A stretch of DNA of 64,000 bases from Candidatus Poribacteria bacterium. GTDB lineage: Bacteria > Poribacteria > WGA-4E > WGA-3G. Below are positions 62,158 through 64,000 of the stretch, in pieces; the first letter of the stretch is position 1; the number at the start of each line of letters is the position of its first letter. A program made the translations under genes and the position numbers. The stretch spans positions 1-64,000 of the forward strand of contig JAJDTJ010000067.1 in the NCBI GenBank assembly GCA_022827225.1, in the 5' to 3' direction. Under the pieces are notes generated by a model. That model made no database searches. It saw nothing but the letters and a program-made list of their open reading frames with translations, and had not been told where the DNA came from.

Positions 62158-63063
62158 ATGAAAGTCTTTATCCAAATCGGGCACAGCATTGTCGGTGCCG
62201 CTGTTATTTCAGCGGTATGTATATGGCAGGCAGGTAGCTTCGGTGAAGCGAGACATACGATTAGCATCATCGGTGCTATCGCTATCGTTATTGCCAGCCT
62301 CTATCTTCTGCGAAGTCGATGGATTCGGTGGGGCAGTCGCCAGACATGGTTGAAATACCACCAACGCCTCGCGTCTATGGGATTATGCTTGGTACTATAT
62401 CATTCAGCGTTCCAACCGCTCATGTGGCACTCATGGCTGACGTTCCTGCTCGCCTTGCTGAATTTAGGTACCGGAGTCGGTGTGAGTCTAACGGCCCGCA
62501 AGACGCGTCAAGTGCTGCTCCGATGCCACCTCATCCTTGCACCGATCCTGCTTGTGAGTATCGTACTTCACGGACAACAGAAACTGGAACACGACGAATT
62601 CTTCCCGCTCACCGAGGTCCATGACGTGCCGTGTGCAAGATGTCATACGCCTGAACGGTTGCTGTTCCATGTCAGCACAACCTTTCCAGAAGATTTGGAT
62701 ACGTCGGACACGATTCCTGAAGACTTGCACTGGTGGTTCTTACAAAATCAACGTAGGGTCCCGACAACTGCACCTATCTCAATCAAGGAACCCGGAAATG
62801 CGTGGACAGTCACCGATACCGAAGATGGATACACCTACCCCGTTCGGAAGGTCGCAGATCAAATCGCCATCTATGCCGATACGGACTACCGGAGTTACAC
62901 CTGTCTCAAATGCCACGTGCATAACACAGAAGAGATTCAGTTAGCACATGAACTGCACGGTGTTACCGAGGCACATCGGTGCCTCATCTGCCACCAGACC
63001 GAAATTAATGGCACACTTTACGGGCGACAACGTTTCGATTGGGAATATGCGCCGCGCCGGTAG
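62158..63063 (+). CDS. Membrane tri-haem c-type cytochrome
   Basis: A 301-residue protein. The first 140 residues have four or five membrane segments with several histidines (H68, H82, H91, H124, H138), as in membrane cytochrome b-like domains. The following soluble part has three CxxCH haem-c motifs: CARCH (159-163), CLKCH (249-253) and CLICH (275-279). It is probably a quinol or electron-transfer component facing the periplasm. No partner oxidoreductase lies nearby. It is closed by a convergent terminator at 63076. Confidence 0.8.
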   Translation: MKVFIQIGHSIVGAAVISAVCIWQAGSFGEARHTISIIGAIAIVIASLYLLRSRWIRWGSRQTWLKYHQRLASMGLCLVLYHSAFQPLMWHSWLTFLLALLNLGTGVGVSLTARKTRQVLLRCHLILAPILLVSIVLHGQQKLEHDEFFPLTEVHDVPCARCHTPERLLFHVSTTFPEDLDTSDTIPEDLHWWFLQNQRRVPTTAPISIKEPGNAWTVTDTEDGYTYPVRKVADQIAIYADTDYRSYTCLKCHVHNTEEIQLAHELHGVTEAHRCLICHQTEINGTLYGRQRFDWEYAPRR

Positions 63064-63075
63064 GTTGACAGAAAA

Positions 63076-63116
63076 AAACGGCTCAAACACAGAAAAACGT
63101 TGTGTTCGAGCCGTTT
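63076..63116. terminator. Bidirectional terminator between convergent genes
   Basis: AAACGGCTCAAACACA (63076-63091) pairs with TGTGTTCGAGCCGTTT (63101-63116) with one mismatch and a 9-nt loop. A-rich and T-rich ends lie on either side. Confidence 0.75.
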
Positions 63117-63144
63117 GGTTATATCAGTGATGAAATCCGAGATT

Positions 63145-63942
63145 TTAGCGTTGTGATTTAAGACTGCCCCAGGTTGTGGCGAGTTTATCCGCGGGTTCGA
63201 CCGCCAAAAGTTCGCCATTCATCAGCGCTGTAATTTCATCTTCGGGCAGGGCGCGACCGAACATATAGAACTCGTCCATCAGGCCATCGTACCAGCGACC
63301 GTTTTTATGGTGTCCGATCGCTGCTGAGACACCCCAGTTGTCTGAAAGCTCGCCGTTCCCTTTCGCCTCGTGCGTCATCTTCCCGTCAACGTAGGTTTTC
63401 ACATCGCCGCTACCGCTATCATAAGTGCCGGTGAAATGTACCCACTCTCCACCGTCAATAACGGGACCGGGGTTGATATTGAAGACCTCTGCATTGGCAC
63501 CATCTCGGTGGAACCATCTGAATCCGGCGGGACGGATTTCGACGTGGAAGAGACCACTCGCGTGGTCGGTGCCAATCGCATCGAAGATGCTCTGTGGATC
63601 GGGTGAATTGTTATGATTTACCCAGACAGCGAGGGTGAAACCTTCAACCGGTGCGTTTTTAAATTCCGGTCCGTTCAAGTCCACCCATGTATTCGGTTCT
63701 AAAACGATGGCTTTCCCGAAAACGCCATCTTCTCGCTCCACTTTTCCCTCAATTTTTCCATCGTTACCGTGAATCGAACCGTCTTTGACGGCAGCGCCAT
63801 CCTCATCGAAACTATAGTAGACGGACAGTGTCGGGTCGCTGAGGTCCGCGTGTGTCGAAGCTGCAAAGGCTATTACCATTGCCATAACGACAAAGACCAC
63901 TTGTAGTTGTCCAAAATGTGGACGTGATAACTGATAGAACAC
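63145..63942 (-). CDS. Exported LamG-like (concanavalin-fold) protein
   Basis: A 265-residue protein with a signal peptide ending around THADL. The single domain has the LamG/jelly-roll pattern: LSVYYSFDEDGAAVKDGSIH, then GNDGKIEG, GFTLAVWVNHN, WVHFTGTYDSGSGDVKTYVD, and GLMDEFYMFGRALPEDEITA. Such domains bind carbohydrate or protein. Many copies are typical of Poribacteria-like genomes. The C-terminal tail (DKLATTWGSLKSQR) is characteristic of related proteins. The region past its start (63943-64000) is promoter-like and AT-rich. Confidence 0.85.
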   Translation of the reverse strand: MFYQLSRPHFGQLQVVFVVMAMVIAFAASTHADLSDPTLSVYYSFDEDGAAVKDGSIHGNDGKIEGKVEREDGVFGKAIVLEPNTWVDLNGPEFKNAPVEGFTLAVWVNHNNSPDPQSIFDAIGTDHASGLFHVEIRPAGFRWFHRDGANAEVFNINPGPVIDGGEWVHFTGTYDSGSGDVKTYVDGKMTHEAKGNGELSDNWGVSAAIGHHKNGRWYDGLMDEFYMFGRALPEDEITALMNGELLAVEPADKLATTWGSLKSQR

Positions 63943-64000
63943 TTATTCTTCCTCCTCATATAATATACTAAAGTTTGGACAATTTTAAGAATTAAGGTGT

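Overview
The window is chromosomal DNA of a Gram-negative, free-living or host-associated bacterium of moderate GC content. Ribosomal and promoter signals are ordinary bacterial ones: sigma70-type promoters of the form TTGACA-17-TAAAAT and clear AGGAGG-like ribosome binding sites. The accessory genes point by inference to Candidatus Poribacteria or a close relative. These are exported WD40 proteins paired with ABC-2 permeases, a DUF6785-type membrane protein, a phytanoyl-CoA dioxygenase-like protein, a LamG-fold protein, ThuA and SMP-30 proteins, and many short intergenic repeats. No 16S or other taxonomic marker search could be run, so this placement is tentative.

Left part (1-31.5 kb). The window opens in the tail of a probable transposase that seems to have cut off a membrane-protein gene. 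Then come a lipid A-type acyltransferase, a C-terminal processing protease overlapping a large membrane protein, an orphan ABC ATPase, a PSMA-like M28 peptidase and a PhoB-type response regulator. A compact minus-strand block (16-18 kb down to 10.8 kb) encodes exported 14-blade WD40 protein / ABC-2 permease / ABC-2 permease / exported 14-blade WD40 protein, with a 212-bp MITE-like element inserted before the last gene. Upstream is infA-rsgA-GNAT. Three minus-strand units (WD40 block, infA block, and a small sigma-region-4 protein with a peculiar leader) share a 22-bp promoter-proximal motif. After a PIN toxin with an internally duplicated antitoxin and a tRNA-Arg(CCG) comes a thymidylate module (dut, thyA, a lipoprotein gene, a 34-aa ORF, folA), then ThuA and nagA.

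Middle part (31.5-51.6 kb). A continuous str-S10-spc-alpha super-cluster runs from rpsL to rplQ in canonical order: 30 genes including fusA, tuf, secY and rpoA. A textbook promoter is followed by a GC hairpin plus T-run before rpsL (possible attenuator), and a 17-bp UUCG-capped bidirectional terminator closes the cluster. rpmD, adk, map and infA are absent from their usual places. Three tandem copies of a dispersed hairpin repeat lie between rplF and rplR, and a duplicated 33-nt hairpin repeat precedes rpsK. Many genes here start with GTG or TTG.

Right part (51.6-64 kb). This holds a FadL-like outer-membrane protein, a Tyr-rich lipoprotein, a PD-(D/E)XK-like protein, and an unusual ECF-like sigma factor with two region-4 HTHs. 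Next are a secreted protein of unknown function and a tight three-gene run: a 532-aa membrane-anchored protein, an STT3-type oligosaccharyltransferase homologue and a GspC-like protein. A tri-haem membrane cytochrome and a LamG-fold exported protein follow. The two least explained systems are the WD40/ABC-2 sandwich and the sigma factor/secreted protein/STT3/GspC-like neighbourhood.
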